Source: Ancylobacter mangrovi
GTDB lineage: Bacteria; Pseudomonadota; Alphaproteobacteria; Rhizobiales; Xanthobacteraceae
Length of the DNA: 64,000 nt
Direction of reading: 5' to 3'
Assembly: GCF_024752355.1 (NCBI RefSeq)
Contig: NZ_JANTHZ010000002.1
Span: forward strand, 62,001-126,000
Shown here: positions 33,261 through 41,787 of the stretch, in pieces
Numbering within the stretch: position 1 is the stretch's first letter
How the letters are laid out: every line of letters begins with the position of its first letter
Position numbers and translations under genes: made by a program
The notes under the pieces: generated by a model
Seen by the model: only the letters and a program-made list of their open reading frames with translations
Told to the model about the DNA's origin: nothing
The model's database searches: none

Positions 33261-34631
33261 ATGATCAAGTCGATCAATCCGGCGACCGGCGACGTTATTG
33301 ACAGCTTCGAGGCGCACAGCGCGGGCGAGGTCGATGCGATCCTCGCGGCGGCCGATCGTGCGCAGCGCTCCTGGCGCCGGGTGCCGATCGAGAAGCGGGT
33401 CCTGCTGCTGACCGCGATGGCCAAGGTGCTGCGCGCGAACAAGGAGGACTACGCCCGCCTCATCACCGAGGAGATCGGCAAGCCAATCACCGAGTCGCGC
33501 GGCGAGATCGAGAAGTGCGCCGTCACCTGCGATTTCTACGCCTCCCACGCGCAGGGCTTCCTCGCCGACGAGACGATCGAGTCCAACGCGAGGGAATCGG
33601 GCGTGGTGTTCGACCCGCTCGGCGTGGTGCTCGCCATCATGCCGTGGAACTACCCGTTCTGGCAGTTCGTGCGCTTCGCCGCCCCGGCCCTCGCCGCCGG
33701 CAACGGGGCGATCCTGAAGCACGCCAACAACGTGCCGCGCAGCGCGCTCGCGATCGAGGCGATGATGCGCGAGGCGGGCTGCCCCGACGGGCTGATGCGC
33801 ACGCTGCTGGTCGAGGCCTCGGAGGTCGCGGGCATCATCGCCGACGACCGGATCGCGGCGGTGACGCTGACCGGCTCCACCGAGGTCGGCGCCATCGTCG
33901 CCTCGCAGGCGGGCAAGGCGCTGAAGAAGCAGGTGCTCGAGCTGGGCGGGTCCGACCCGTTCATCGTGCTGCCCGACGCCGACATCGCGACGGCGGCCGC
34001 CACCGCGGTGAAGGCGCGCTTCGTCAATGTCGGCCAGTCCTGCGTCAACGCCAAGCGCTTCATCGTCCATGAGGACGTCGCGGACGCGTTCAACGAGGCC
34101 TTCATCGCCGGCATCCGTGCGCTCAAGATCGGCGATCCGATGGACGAGGCCACCCAGATCGGCCCGATGGCGCGCGCCAATCTGCGCGACGGCCTCCACG
34201 ACCAGGTGACGCGCTCCATCGCCGACGGGGCGGTGCTGGTGCTCGGCGGCGAGCCGATCGAGGGGCCCGGCTGCTACTACGCGCCGACGCTGCTCGACCG
34301 GGTGACGCCCGACCACACCTCCTTCAAGGAGGAGCTCTTCGGCCCGGTCGCCTCGGTCATCCGCTTCAGCTCGACCGAGGAGGCGATCGCGCTCGCCAAC
34401 GACACCGAGTTCGGCCTTGGCGCCGCGGTGTGGACCGCCGACCTCGACCTTGCCCGCCGCATGGCGCGCGAGATCGACGCCGGCGCGGTGTTCATCAACG
34501 GCATGGTGGCCTCGGACGCGCGCCTGCCCTTCGGCGGCATCAAGAGGTCGGGCTACGGGCGCGAGCTCGGCAGCTACGGCATCCGCGAGTTCACCAACAT
34601 CAAGACCGTCTGGATCGGCCCGGCCAGGTGA
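33261..34631 (+). CDS. Aldehyde dehydrogenase, succinate-semialdehyde dehydrogenase-like (short, Sad type)
   Basis: A 456-residue aldehyde dehydrogenase, shorter than the typical 490 and starting directly with INPATGDVI, like the succinate-semialdehyde dehydrogenase Sad/YneI. The general base is E227 (LELGGSDP) and the nucleophile is C261 (VNVGQSCVNAKR); MPWNYPFWQ and TGSTEVG are also present. It oxidises a semialdehyde to the acid with NAD(P). It lies 34 bp after the fourth beta-decarboxylating dehydrogenase, whose decarboxylated product could be the semialdehyde. A cupin gene follows 39 bp later. Confidence 0.9.
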   Translation: MIKSINPATGDVIDSFEAHSAGEVDAILAAADRAQRSWRRVPIEKRVLLLTAMAKVLRANKEDYARLITEEIGKPITESRGEIEKCAVTCDFYASHAQGFLADETIESNARESGVVFDPLGVVLAIMPWNYPFWQFVRFAAPALAAGNGAILKHANNVPRSALAIEAMMREAGCPDGLMRTLLVEASEVAGIIADDRIAAVTLTGSTEVGAIVASQAGKALKKQVLELGGSDPFIVLPDADIATAAATAVKARFVNVGQSCVNAKRFIVHEDVADAFNEAFIAGIRALKIGDPMDEATQIGPMARANLRDGLHDQVTRSIADGAVLVLGGEPIEGPGCYYAPTLLDRVTPDHTSFKEELFGPVASVIRFSSTEEAIALANDTEFGLGAAVWTADLDLARRMAREIDAGAVFINGMVASDARLPFGGIKRSGYGRELGSYGIREFTNIKTVWIGPAR

Positions 34632-34670
34632 GCCCGGCGAACTGAACCCCGCGACGTGAAGGAGACTTCC

Positions 34671-35099
34671 ATGTCCGACAAGAGCGCCGCCATCCTGCGG
34701 CCCGACCAGCTTCCGGTGAACGACCGCGGCAATGGCGCCCGGACCATCCCGCTGGTGACCCGCACCTGCGGCTCGACCAGCCTGATCAACGGCATCACCG
34801 CCTTCGATCCGGGCGCGAAGATCGGCCTGCACTTCCACAATTGCGAGGAGAGCGTGATGATCCTCGAGGGCGAGGCGATCGCCGAGATCGACGGCGAGCG
34901 CATCCCGCTCAAGACCGGCGACACGACCTGGATCCCGGCCAACGTGCCCCACCGCTTCCTCAACGAGAGCGATGGGCCGATGCGCATCTTCTGGACCTAC
35001 GCCACGGTGGACGCCACACGCACCATGGTCGAGAGCGGCGTCGAGCAGTCGATCGACGAGGAGCACGAGAAGGCGAAGCGGGCACGCGCGGCGACGTAG
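34671..35099 (+). CDS. Cupin domain protein
   Basis: A 142-residue single-domain cupin. The metal-binding motif 1 is seen as GLHFHNCEESVMILEGEA (two histidines and a glutamate) and motif 2 as DTTWIPANVPHRFLN. Small cupins of this kind act as isomerases, lyases or ligand-binding proteins; the role here is unknown. The ATG at 34671 has a GAAGGAG site. It is the last gene of the TRAP/dehydrogenase operon and is followed at once by a perfect hairpin. Confidence 0.85.
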   Translation: MSDKSAAILRPDQLPVNDRGNGARTIPLVTRTCGSTSLINGITAFDPGAKIGLHFHNCEESVMILEGEAIAEIDGERIPLKTGDTTWIPANVPHRFLNESDGPMRIFWTYATVDATRTMVESGVEQSIDEEHEKAKRARAAT

Positions 35100-35100
35100 C

Positions 35101-35123
35101 GCGCGGAGGCGAGACCTCCGCGC
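35101..35123 (+). terminator. Hairpin at the end of the cupin gene
   Basis: A perfect 9-bp stem GCGCGGAGG/CCTCCGCGC with a 5-base loop begins at the base after the neighbouring stop codon. It has no T run, so it may be a weak terminator or RNA-protecting structure. Confidence 0.6.
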
Positions 35124-35146
35124 TTGCGTCAGCAAGGATTCGTCTG

Positions 35147-35169
35147 GCCGGGCGGCGTTCCCGCCCGGC
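35147..35169 (-). terminator. Hairpin at the end of the second TRAP operon
   Basis: A perfect 9-bp stem GCCGGGCGG/CCGCCCGGC with a 5-base loop touches the stop codon of the minus-strand dctM at 35169. Together with the hairpin at 35101 it separates two convergent operons. Confidence 0.6.
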
Positions 35170-36473
35170 TAGAACAGCCGTCCCGGCAGCCACAGCACCA
35201 GGCCGGGAAAGACCGCCAGCAGGGCACCGACCAGGCAGGTGATGACGAAGAAGGGAAAGGCAGCGGCGGAGAGCCGCGACAGCCCGATGCCCGTCATCCC
35301 CTGCAGCACGAACAGGTTGAAGCCGATGGGCGGGGTGAGCTGGCCGAGCTCGGCCATCACCACCAGGAACACCCCGAACCAGATCGGATCGTAGCCGGCC
35401 GCGACCACCAGCGGCAGCACGATCGGCACGCTCATCACCATCATCGACACGCCGTCCAGCGCGCAGCCGAGCGCGACATAGACGAGGCCGAGCACCAGGA
35501 TCAGCGCGAACGGGTGCAGGTGCAGGCTCGAAATGGCGGTCGAGACGTCCTGCGGCACGTGCATGTAGCCCATGGCCGCCGACATGAAGCTTGCAGCTGC
35601 CATCAGCGAGAGCAGCATGGACGAGGTCTTGACCGTGTTCATCAGCGCGGTCGCGAAGATGCACAGCGTGAGCTGCCGGCTTGCGAGCGTCATCACCACG
35701 GTGGCGAGGAGGCCCATCACCGCCGATTCCGACGGCGTGGCGACGCCCGTATAGATGCTGCCGAGCACCACGACGATCAGCAGCACGATGGGGCCGAGGT
35801 CGCGTAGCGCGGCGAAGCGGTCCCTCCAGTCCGCGCGCTGCGCTCCCGGCGCGAGCGACGGGTTCAGAAGGCAGCGCAGCATGATGTAGCCGCTGTAGGA
35901 GAGCGCGAGGATCGCTCCGGGAATGACGCCGGCGGCGAACATCTTGGCGATCGAGACCTCGGCCAGCACGCCGTAGATGATCATGTTGATCGACGGCGGG
36001 ATCATCAGGCCGAAGGTGCCCGCCCCGGCGAGCGAGCCGAGCGCGAGGTTCTGGTCGTAGCCGCGCTGGCGCAGCTCGCCGACCGTGATCTTGGCGATCG
36101 TCGCCGTGGTCGCGACGCTCGAGCCGCAGATGGCCGCGAACAGGGTGCAGCCGCCGATATTGGCGTGGATCAGCCGGCCGGGAATGCGGTCGACCCAGGG
36201 CGACAGGCCCCGGAACAGCCGGCTGGCCATGTCGGTATGGAAGATGATGTCCCCCATCAGGATGAACAGGGGAATGGCCGAGAGCTCCCAGGCCGACGCG
36301 CTGCGCCACATGACCTGGGACATGATGGCGCCGACGCGGCCGAGATCCATGCCCACGGTCACGATGAGTCCGACCACGCTGAGCAGCAGGAAGCTCGCGA
36401 ACAGCCACAGGCCCGCCCCGAGCAGGAAGAACAGCAGCAGGAAGACCGTCAGCGCGCTGGCATAGATGTCCAT
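35169..36473 (-). CDS. dctM: TRAP transporter large permease (DctM family)
   Basis: A 434-residue permease with about twelve membrane segments. The ATG at 36473 gives MDIYASALTVFLLLFFLLGAG, a normal DctM start; the frame upstream to 36701 overlaps the small permease gene. Family features are SAIPLFILMGDIIFHTD, NIGGCTLFAAICGSSVATTA, GTFGLMIPPSINMIIYG and LGQLTPPIGFNLFVLQGMTG. It is the distal gene of a dctP-dctQ-dctM operon. The LGQLTPPIGFNLFVLQ form is typical of the branch that transports carboxylates other than classic C4-dicarboxylates; the substrate is unknown. Confidence 0.92.
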   Translation of the reverse strand: MDIYASALTVFLLLFFLLGAGLWLFASFLLLSVVGLIVTVGMDLGRVGAIMSQVMWRSASAWELSAIPLFILMGDIIFHTDMASRLFRGLSPWVDRIPGRLIHANIGGCTLFAAICGSSVATTATIAKITVGELRQRGYDQNLALGSLAGAGTFGLMIPPSINMIIYGVLAEVSIAKMFAAGVIPGAILALSYSGYIMLRCLLNPSLAPGAQRADWRDRFAALRDLGPIVLLIVVVLGSIYTGVATPSESAVMGLLATVVMTLASRQLTLCIFATALMNTVKTSSMLLSLMAAASFMSAAMGYMHVPQDVSTAISSLHLHPFALILVLGLVYVALGCALDGVSMMVMSVPIVLPLVVAAGYDPIWFGVFLVVMAELGQLTPPIGFNLFVLQGMTGIGLSRLSAAAFPFFVITCLVGALLAVFPGLVLWLPGRLF

Positions 36474-36510
36474 GGGATTCTCTTGGATTGACGGCGGCTG
36501 GCCAACGGCC

Positions 36511-37050
36511 TCACCCCACCGCCGTCTCGTCCTGCTCCTCGGCGAGGACGGGCTCGCGCCCGCTCGCCACGCCGAGGCCGTAGGCGAACACCTGGAACCA
36601 GAAGATCGCCAGACCGGCCAGCATGGTGCCGGTCGGGATCCATTGCGGGATGCCCGACATGGTGCCGCTGGTGTAGCCGCGGCTGTACTGGCGGGAGACA
36701 TTGCCCCAGAAGTGCCAGATCAGCAGGCCGAGCACCGCGAGCGTGGCCGCCACGCAGACGAGCTCGACGAGCACCCGCAGGCGGGGTGTCCGGTCGAGCC
36801 TCCCCAGCAGCAGGTTGACGCGCAGGATGCCGCCTTCGGCGAAGGTGTAGCCGAGCGGCAGGAAGCCGGTCGCCGCCACGAGGTAGCCTACCAGTTCGTC
36901 GCTCATGAAGGTCGAGGTCGCGAAGAAGGTGCGCAGCACGATCTCCAGCAGGATGACTGCGGCGATCAGCACGATGCCGATCGCCGCCGCCACGCCGCCG
37001 GCGATCGAGAGAGCGCGGGCGAGCCGGCGCAGGACGTCGATCAGCCACAT
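36511..37050 (-). CDS. dctQ: TRAP transporter small permease (DctQ family)
   Basis: A 179-residue protein with four hydrophobic segments. After an N-terminal helix (VAAAIGIVLIAAVILLEIVL) comes a conserved FMSDELVGYLVAATGFLPLGYTFAEGG region corresponding to the W-T-E-E region of other DctQ proteins, and then two further helices. The ATG at 37050 (MWLIDVLRRLARAL) is preferred; the longer frame upstream overlaps the binding-protein gene in another phase. It lies between dctP (26 bp) and dctM (37 bp). Confidence 0.88.
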   Translation of the reverse strand: MWLIDVLRRLARALSIAGGVAAAIGIVLIAAVILLEIVLRTFFATSTFMSDELVGYLVAATGFLPLGYTFAEGGILRVNLLLGRLDRTPRLRVLVELVCVAATLAVLGLLIWHFWGNVSRQYSRGYTSGTMSGIPQWIPTGTMLAGLAIFWFQVFAYGLGVASGREPVLAEEQDETAVG

Positions 37051-37076
37051 CGGGTCGGGTTCCGTGCGCGGCGCGG

Positions 37077-38078
37077 TCAGTTCGCCTTCATGGCCGCGGT
37101 GGCGAAGTCGAACACCATGTCCGCCTGCGGCCCGAAGCGCTTCTTCCAGGCGTCGATGGCCGGGGCCGCCGATTCCTTGAGGTACGCCTTGAACTCCGGC
37201 GTGATCTCGCCGACCGTCACGCCCAGCTCCTTCATCTTCTGGAGGTTGTCGGCGACGGTCTTGCGCGACAGCGCCCAGCCGTATTTCTCCGCCTCGCCGG
37301 CCGCTACCAGCAGCACGGTCTGCATCTCCGGCGGCAGGTCGTCGAACGCCTTCTGGTTCACGTGAACCATCTCGACGCCGACGGTGAAGCCCACCGGGGT
37401 GAAGGCCGTCAGCCCCGCTTCCGGGAACTTGGCCGAGAGCCCGCCATCGTCGGAAGTCAGCACGCCGTTGATGGCGCCGGTCGAGATCGCGGGAAGCGTG
37501 TCGGCCCAGGAGAGCTGGATGGCGTCGGCCCCGGCCTTCTTCATCGTCTGCACCGCGGCGAGGTCGACCACGCGCACCCGGAAGCCTTCGAGATCGGCCT
37601 TGGAAACGATCGGCTTCTTGGCCCAGAAGCCCTGCGGCGTCCACGGCATGGTGAACAGCAGGAACTGTCCGTTGGCCTGCATGGCGTGGTTGTAGAGCGG
37701 CCGCAGCGCGCTATCGAGATTCTCCGCCTCGTCGAGCGTGGTCTGCAGGAAGGGCAGCGACTGAAGCTCGAAGATCGGATAGATGCCGTTCATACGGTTG
37801 AAGGGCGTGCTGGCGATCATCAGCGCGCCGTCCTCCACCGCCGTGTAGTGGTCCGCGGCCTTGAAGCCCAGCGCGCCGCCATAATGGATGGTGATGTCGA
37901 ACTCCCCCTTGGAGAGCTCCTTCACCTTGTCGGCGAAATAGGCGTTGACCCGGCCCGGCAGCGAAGCGGGGGCGTACTCCGTCGACAGGTCCCATTTGAC
38001 TGGAGCGGCCCACGCCGCCGAAGCGAACATCGACGCCGAGACCGCCATTCCCAGGACGGCACCACGAATTGCACGCAT
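37077..38078 (-). CDS. dctP: TRAP transporter substrate-binding protein (DctP family)
   Basis: A 333-residue secreted binding protein. Residues 1-24 are a Sec signal ending at AWAA-PVKWD. The mature protein begins WDLSTEYAPASLPGRVNAYFAD, with the carboxylate-binding arginine in FRVRVVDLAAVQTM and a family-like QLSWADTLPAISTGAINGVLT. It heads the second TRAP operon and is preceded, 80 bp upstream, by an AT-rich operator-like region shared in sequence with two other promoters nearby. The XRE-cupin regulator gene at 38185-38835 is immediately upstream in the same direction. Confidence 0.92.
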   Translation of the reverse strand: MRAIRGAVLGMAVSASMFASAAWAAPVKWDLSTEYAPASLPGRVNAYFADKVKELSKGEFDITIHYGGALGFKAADHYTAVEDGALMIASTPFNRMNGIYPIFELQSLPFLQTTLDEAENLDSALRPLYNHAMQANGQFLLFTMPWTPQGFWAKKPIVSKADLEGFRVRVVDLAAVQTMKKAGADAIQLSWADTLPAISTGAINGVLTSDDGGLSAKFPEAGLTAFTPVGFTVGVEMVHVNQKAFDDLPPEMQTVLLVAAGEAEKYGWALSRKTVADNLQKMKELGVTVGEITPEFKAYLKESAAPAIDAWKKRFGPQADMVFDFATAAMKAN

Positions 38079-38127
38079 GAAAGTCCTCCGCTGACCGATA
38101 GCGTGGCCAGCGTAGGCGGTGTTTCCT

Positions 38128-38166
38128 ATTCGCGCAAATATTTCTTTTGAGCGAAAATTATTCGCG
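38128..38166. promoter_or_regulatory. AT-rich operator region of the second TRAP operon
   Basis: TTCGC at 38129 and 38161 flanks CAAATATTTCTTTTGAG (38135-38151) and GCGAA (38151-38155). GCGAA-N5-TTCGC forms an inverted repeat. The CAAA-ATTTCTTTT core recurs at 40579 and TTTT-AGCGAAA recurs at 38942, so one regulator, probably the adjacent XRE-cupin protein, may bind all three. Confidence 0.5.
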
Positions 38167-38184
38167 ATGCTGGAAAAAGCGGCA

Positions 38185-38835
38185 TCACTCCGCCCGGACC
38201 ACCGTAAGGCGGCCGGAAGAGAAGAACTCGCTGACGTCCTGCTGCTGATGGGCGCGGGGATCGTAGCACACCGACACCATCTTCGCCGGCTCCTCGCTCG
38301 ACGAGCAGCACATATGACCCATGCTGCTGTCGAAATAGACGCTATCGCCGCGCTTCAGCTTCACCGGAGCATAGAACTCGCTGTAGAAATCGATCTCGCC
38401 GTCGAGAACGAGGATGAATTCCTCGCCGTCATGCCGGTTCCAGTCCTCGAAATCATCCGGCGTGCGCGCGAGCACCGTCATGATGAGGGGGATCATCTCC
38501 TTGCGGGAGAGCTCGGTCGAGTGGGTCTCGTAGACATACTGGCTGCAGCGGAAAACAGTGCCTTCATTGGCGCGCGTGACGGCCCGGCGGCCTGGCGCGA
38601 AGGTCTTGTGATCCGGGTTGATGATCTCCTCGATCGGGATGTCGAGGCCGTCGCAGATCCGCTTCAGCGTATAGTACGAGACCGATACGAGCTCGTTCTC
38701 GATCTTGGACAGGGTCGAGCTGGCGACGCCGGTGCGGGCGCTGACGGCCGCGAGCGTCATCCCCTTCTCGCTGCGCCACTCGCGCAGCCGGGCGCCGATG
38801 GCGTTGTCGGATGACTGTCTTTTTGATTGCGACAT
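38185..38835 (-). CDS. XRE family regulator with C-terminal cupin domain
   Basis: A 216-residue regulator. An N-terminal XRE helix-turn-helix (about residues 12-66: LREWRSEKGMTLAAVSARTG, then VASSTLSKIENELVSVSYYTL) is joined to a cupin sensor (about 130-200, with RHDGEEFILVLDGEIDFYSE and KRGDSVYFDSSMGHMC). Such XRE-cupin proteins (PuuR/SutR type) sense small metabolites such as amines or sulfur compounds and repress neighbouring catabolic genes. The ATG at 38835 has a very strong GGGGAGGGG site. It is flanked by the TRAP operon downstream and, divergently, by the gamma-glutamyltransferase operon, both with related AT-rich motifs. Confidence 0.9.
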   Translation of the reverse strand: MSQSKRQSSDNAIGARLREWRSEKGMTLAAVSARTGVASSTLSKIENELVSVSYYTLKRICDGLDIPIEEIINPDHKTFAPGRRAVTRANEGTVFRCSQYVYETHSTELSRKEMIPLIMTVLARTPDDFEDWNRHDGEEFILVLDGEIDFYSEFYAPVKLKRGDSVYFDSSMGHMCCSSSEEPAKMVSVCYDPRAHQQQDVSEFFSSGRLTVVRAE

Positions 38836-38941
38836 GCTTCCCCTCCCCGCAGGCACGCTGTTCGATCCCGCCCGCGTTGATGTAGTCGGCCGGCGTCCAA
38901 TGCCAATACGCGCCTTTCAGATTGACGGGGATCATCTACTA

Positions 38942-38968
38942 TTTTAGCGAAATGGCCAGTTTTTGTCG
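38942..38968. promoter_or_regulatory. Operator-like motif in the divergent XRE-cupin / GGT region
   Basis: TTTTAGCGAAA (38942-38952) is followed by TTTTTGTCGC; the GCGA and TCGC halves are inversely oriented. TTTT-AGCGAAA also occurs before the second TRAP operon at 38145. It is 18 bp before the gamma-glutamyltransferase start. Confidence 0.4.
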
Positions 38969-38985
38969 CATAGGAAACAACCGCG

Positions 38986-40575
38986 TTGCGCGACTTCCAC
39001 CGCCCCGGTCGAAGCGAGGTCATGGCGACGTCCGCCATGGCGGCCACCTCCATGCCCGCGGCGAGCCTGGTCGCGATCGAGACCCTGAAGGCGGGAGGCA
39101 ACGCCGCCGACGCGGCGGTGGCTGCGGCCGCCGTGCTCGCAGTGATCGAGCCGCAGTCGACCGGCATCGGCGGGGACTGCTTCTGCCTCTACGCGCCGGC
39201 GGGCGGCGAGGTGGTCGCCCTGAACGGGGCGGGCCGCGCGCCCGGTGCCGCGACGATCGACTATTTCGAGGCGCACGGCATCGACCGCCTCGACGAGGAA
39301 TCCGCCCATGCCGTGACCGTGCCCGGCGCGGTCTCCGCCTGGGAAAAGCTGCTCGAGGCTCAAGGCACCATGGGCTTCGACGAGGTGCTCGCCCCGGCAA
39401 TCCGCATGGCCGAGGACGGCTTTCCCGTCCACGCCCGGGTGGCCAGCGACTGGGCCGAGATGGCGGAGAAGCTGGCGCGCAATGGAGCACACGCCCTGCT
39501 TCCCGGCGGCACCTCTCCCGCCACTGGCGATATCGTGCGCCATCCGGCGCTGGCGGCGACCCTGCGGGCGATCGCGAAGGGAGGCGCAGCCGCCTTCTAC
39601 GAGGGGGCTATCGCCGACGACATGGCCGCGACGCTGCGCGCCCGGGGCGGCCTGCACACGGCAGAGGACTTCCATGACGGCCGGCACGCGGCGGCGTTCG
39701 TCGCGCCGATCTCGCTCGGCTGGAACGGCTACCGGGCCTGGGAATGCCCGCCGCCCGGCGTCGGCCTCACCGCCCTGACCATGCTCGGAATCCTGGAGCG
39801 CCGGGGCGTGGCGAAAGGCGGCCCGCTGGACCCGCTTCGTCTCCATCGCGTCGCCGAGGCGGCCAAGCTCGCCTTCCGGAACCGCGACGCCCTGATAGGC
39901 GACGATCCCGCGCAGCCCGTCCCGGTCGCAGAGCTTACAAGCGACGCGCATCTCGATGCGCTGGCGGCGATGATGGACGACGCCTCGGTGTTGCCGCTCC
40001 CGCCTTTCGAGGCGGAACTGCCGCTGCACCGCGACACCGCCTACCTCGCCGTCACCGACCGCGACGGCAACTGGTGCAGCTTCATCAACTCGCTGTTCGA
40101 CGATTTCGGCGGGGGCCTCTATGCGGAACGCTCGGGTGTCGTGTTCCACAATCGCGGCGCGGGTTTCCGGGTCGAGCGCGGGCATCCGAACTGCATCGGC
40201 CCGCGCAAGCGGCCCATGCACACCATCATTCCCGGGCTGCTCACCGAAGGCGGCGTGCCGATGATGGCGTTCGGCGTGACGGGCGGGCATTTCCAGCCCA
40301 CCGGCCAGAGCCTGCTGCTAGGCAATGTGTTCGACTACGGGCTCGACCTTCAGGCCGCGCTCGATCTGCCCCGCGTCTTCGCCCATGAGGGCCTGCTCAA
40401 GCTCGAGCAGGGCATTCCCGACGAGGCCGCGCGGGCGCTCGCCGCCAAGGGGCATCGGCTGTCCTACCCGGCGCGCCCGCATGGCGGCGGCCAGGCGATC
40501 CGGCTCGACCGGGCGCGCGGCGTGCTGATCGGCGCCTCGGATCCGCGCCGCGACGGCGCGGCCATAGGATATTAG
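38986..40575 (+). CDS. Gamma-glutamyltransferase family protein
   Basis: A 529-residue member of the gamma-glutamyltransferase (GGT) family, proenzymes that cut themselves before a nucleophilic threonine and hydrolyse or transfer gamma-glutamyl groups. The predicted nucleophile is T351 (LHRDTAYLAV), and GFDEVLAPAIRMAEDGFPVHARV, the glycine-rich GGGLYAER and RKRPMHTIIPGLL are conserved. No signal peptide is present, so it is a cytoplasmic GGT-like enzyme. The start is a TTG at 38986, chosen because MRDFHRPGRSEV is the conserved N terminus of this subgroup; the first in-frame ATG (39022) would remove it. It starts an operon with a PLP lyase, hydantoinase subunits and a flavin oxidase. Confidence 0.87.
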   Translation: MRDFHRPGRSEVMATSAMAATSMPAASLVAIETLKAGGNAADAAVAAAAVLAVIEPQSTGIGGDCFCLYAPAGGEVVALNGAGRAPGAATIDYFEAHGIDRLDEESAHAVTVPGAVSAWEKLLEAQGTMGFDEVLAPAIRMAEDGFPVHARVASDWAEMAEKLARNGAHALLPGGTSPATGDIVRHPALAATLRAIAKGGAAAFYEGAIADDMAATLRARGGLHTAEDFHDGRHAAAFVAPISLGWNGYRAWECPPPGVGLTALTMLGILERRGVAKGGPLDPLRLHRVAEAAKLAFRNRDALIGDDPAQPVPVAELTSDAHLDALAAMMDDASVLPLPPFEAELPLHRDTAYLAVTDRDGNWCSFINSLFDDFGGGLYAERSGVVFHNRGAGFRVERGHPNCIGPRKRPMHTIIPGLLTEGGVPMMAFGVTGGHFQPTGQSLLLGNVFDYGLDLQAALDLPRVFAHEGLLKLEQGIPDEAARALAAKGHRLSYPARPHGGGQAIRLDRARGVLIGASDPRRDGAAIGY

Positions 40576-40578
40576 AAA

Positions 40579-40600
40579 CAAAATTTCTTTTAAGAAATTT
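40579..40600. promoter_or_regulatory. Near-perfect palindrome AAATTTCTTTTAAGAAATTT
   Basis: Two 9-bp arms (40581-40589 and 40592-40600) pair perfectly around TT, in an AT-rich gap of 78 bp between the GGT gene and the PLP lyase gene. The left half equals the core of the TRAP operon operator at 38135. No GC-rich stem is present, so it is an operator rather than a terminator. Confidence 0.6.
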
Positions 40601-40653
40601 ATTCCCATCAGGAAATCTCGGTGCTAAGCAATGGAGCCCATCAAGGATGCTCC

Positions 40654-41787
40654 ATGCCACCCGCGCCCACCGAATTGTCGTTCTTCCCCAATCCCCGGCG
40701 CGCGAGCGGCTATCCCGAGCACCTCGAACGGTTCGTGAGCTGGGCGCTGGCCGAGGAAGCCCACGCCGAGATCAGCGCATGGCTGGGCTATGCGCCCACC
40801 CCTCTGGTGGCGCTGGACGGCATGGCCCGTCACCTCGGCCTGCGCTCGATCTTCTGCAAATATGAAGGCGGCCGGTTCGGCATCGGCAGCTTCAAGGCGC
40901 TTGGCGGCGCCTATGCGGTCCGGCTAGCGGCCCGCGAGGCGGCGTCGATGCCCGTCTTCGCGACCGCGTCGGACGGCAATCACGGCCTCTCGGTCGCCTG
41001 GGGCGCGCGCGAAGTCGGAGCCCGCTGCGTCGTCTTCCTGCACCGGCATGTGAGCGAGGGCCGCGAACGGCTGATCCGCGACATGGGCGCGGAGGTGGTA
41101 CGGGTCGACGGCACCTATGACGATTCGGTGCACATGGCGCTCGCCGAGGCAGCCGCGAAGGGCTGGCGGCTGGTGCCCGACACGGCGTCTTCCTACGACC
41201 CGCAGCCGGTCCGGGTCATGGCCGGCTACGGCACCATGGTGCGCGAGATGTACGACGCCTTCGCGCCGGGCGAGGAACCGACCCACTACTTCGTCCAGGG
41301 CGGCTGCGGCGGCCTCGCCGCGGCGGTGTGCGGCCTGCTGCGCCAGCACCCGCCCGGCGGCGCGCCCTTCCGCTTCGTCGTGGTCGAGCCGGACAAGGCC
41401 GACTGCCTCTACGCCTCGGCCCGCGCTGGCCACCCGGTCGCCATCGGCGGTGATCTCGACACGGTGATGAGCGGCCTGTCGGTCGGAGAGGTGTCCGCCC
41501 TCGCCTGGCCGGTGCTCGATCGTGGCACCGATGCCTTCATGACCGTCGACGACGCGGATGCGGTTGCGATGATGCGCCAGCTCGCGGCCGGCGCTCATGG
41601 CGACGCGCCGATCGAGGTCGGCGACAGCGGCGTCGCCGGGCTTGCCGGCCTCGCGGCCGCCTGCGCCGACGAGGGAGTGCGGCAGGCGATCGGGCTCGAG
41701 CCGTCGAGCCGCGTCGCCGTCATTGCCACGGAGGGTCCGGTCGACCGGGCGAGCTACGACCGCCTGGTCGGGAGAGCGGCGGCATGA
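40654..41787 (+). CDS. Diaminopropionate ammonia-lyase-like PLP enzyme
   Basis: A 377-residue fold-type II PLP enzyme. The PLP lysine is K81 in FGIGSFKALGGAYAV, and TASDGNHGLSVAWGAR, VDGTYDDSVHMALAEA and FVQGGCGGLAAAVCG (phosphate-binding glycines) are typical of diaminopropionate ammonia-lyase and the threonine-synthase/dehydratase relatives. It probably beta-eliminates ammonia from a 2-amino acid such as 2,3-diaminopropionate or a related alkyl-amino acid. The ATG at 40654 has an AAGGA site. Its stop overlaps the hydantoinase A start (ATGA). In this operon the substrate could instead be an aminoacyl product released by the GGT-like enzyme. Confidence 0.85.
   Translation: MPPAPTELSFFPNPRRASGYPEHLERFVSWALAEEAHAEISAWLGYAPTPLVALDGMARHLGLRSIFCKYEGGRFGIGSFKALGGAYAVRLAAREAASMPVFATASDGNHGLSVAWGAREVGARCVVFLHRHVSEGRERLIRDMGAEVVRVDGTYDDSVHMALAEAAAKGWRLVPDTASSYDPQPVRVMAGYGTMVREMYDAFAPGEEPTHYFVQGGCGGLAAAVCGLLRQHPPGGAPFRFVVVEPDKADCLYASARAGHPVAIGGDLDTVMSGLSVGEVSALAWPVLDRGTDAFMTVDDADAVAMMRQLAAGAHGDAPIEVGDSGVAGLAGLAAACADEGVRQAIGLEPSSRVAVIATEGPVDRASYDRLVGRAAA

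Noticed and set aside
32925-35135. 736-codon minus-strand frame over the aldehyde dehydrogenase and cupin genes
   Set aside because: Antisense shadow of plus-strand genes with complete catalytic motifs.
40581-40600. Rho-independent terminator after the GGT-like gene
   Set aside because: The inverted repeat is AT-only with a 2-base loop and would not form a stable RNA stem; an operator is more likely.
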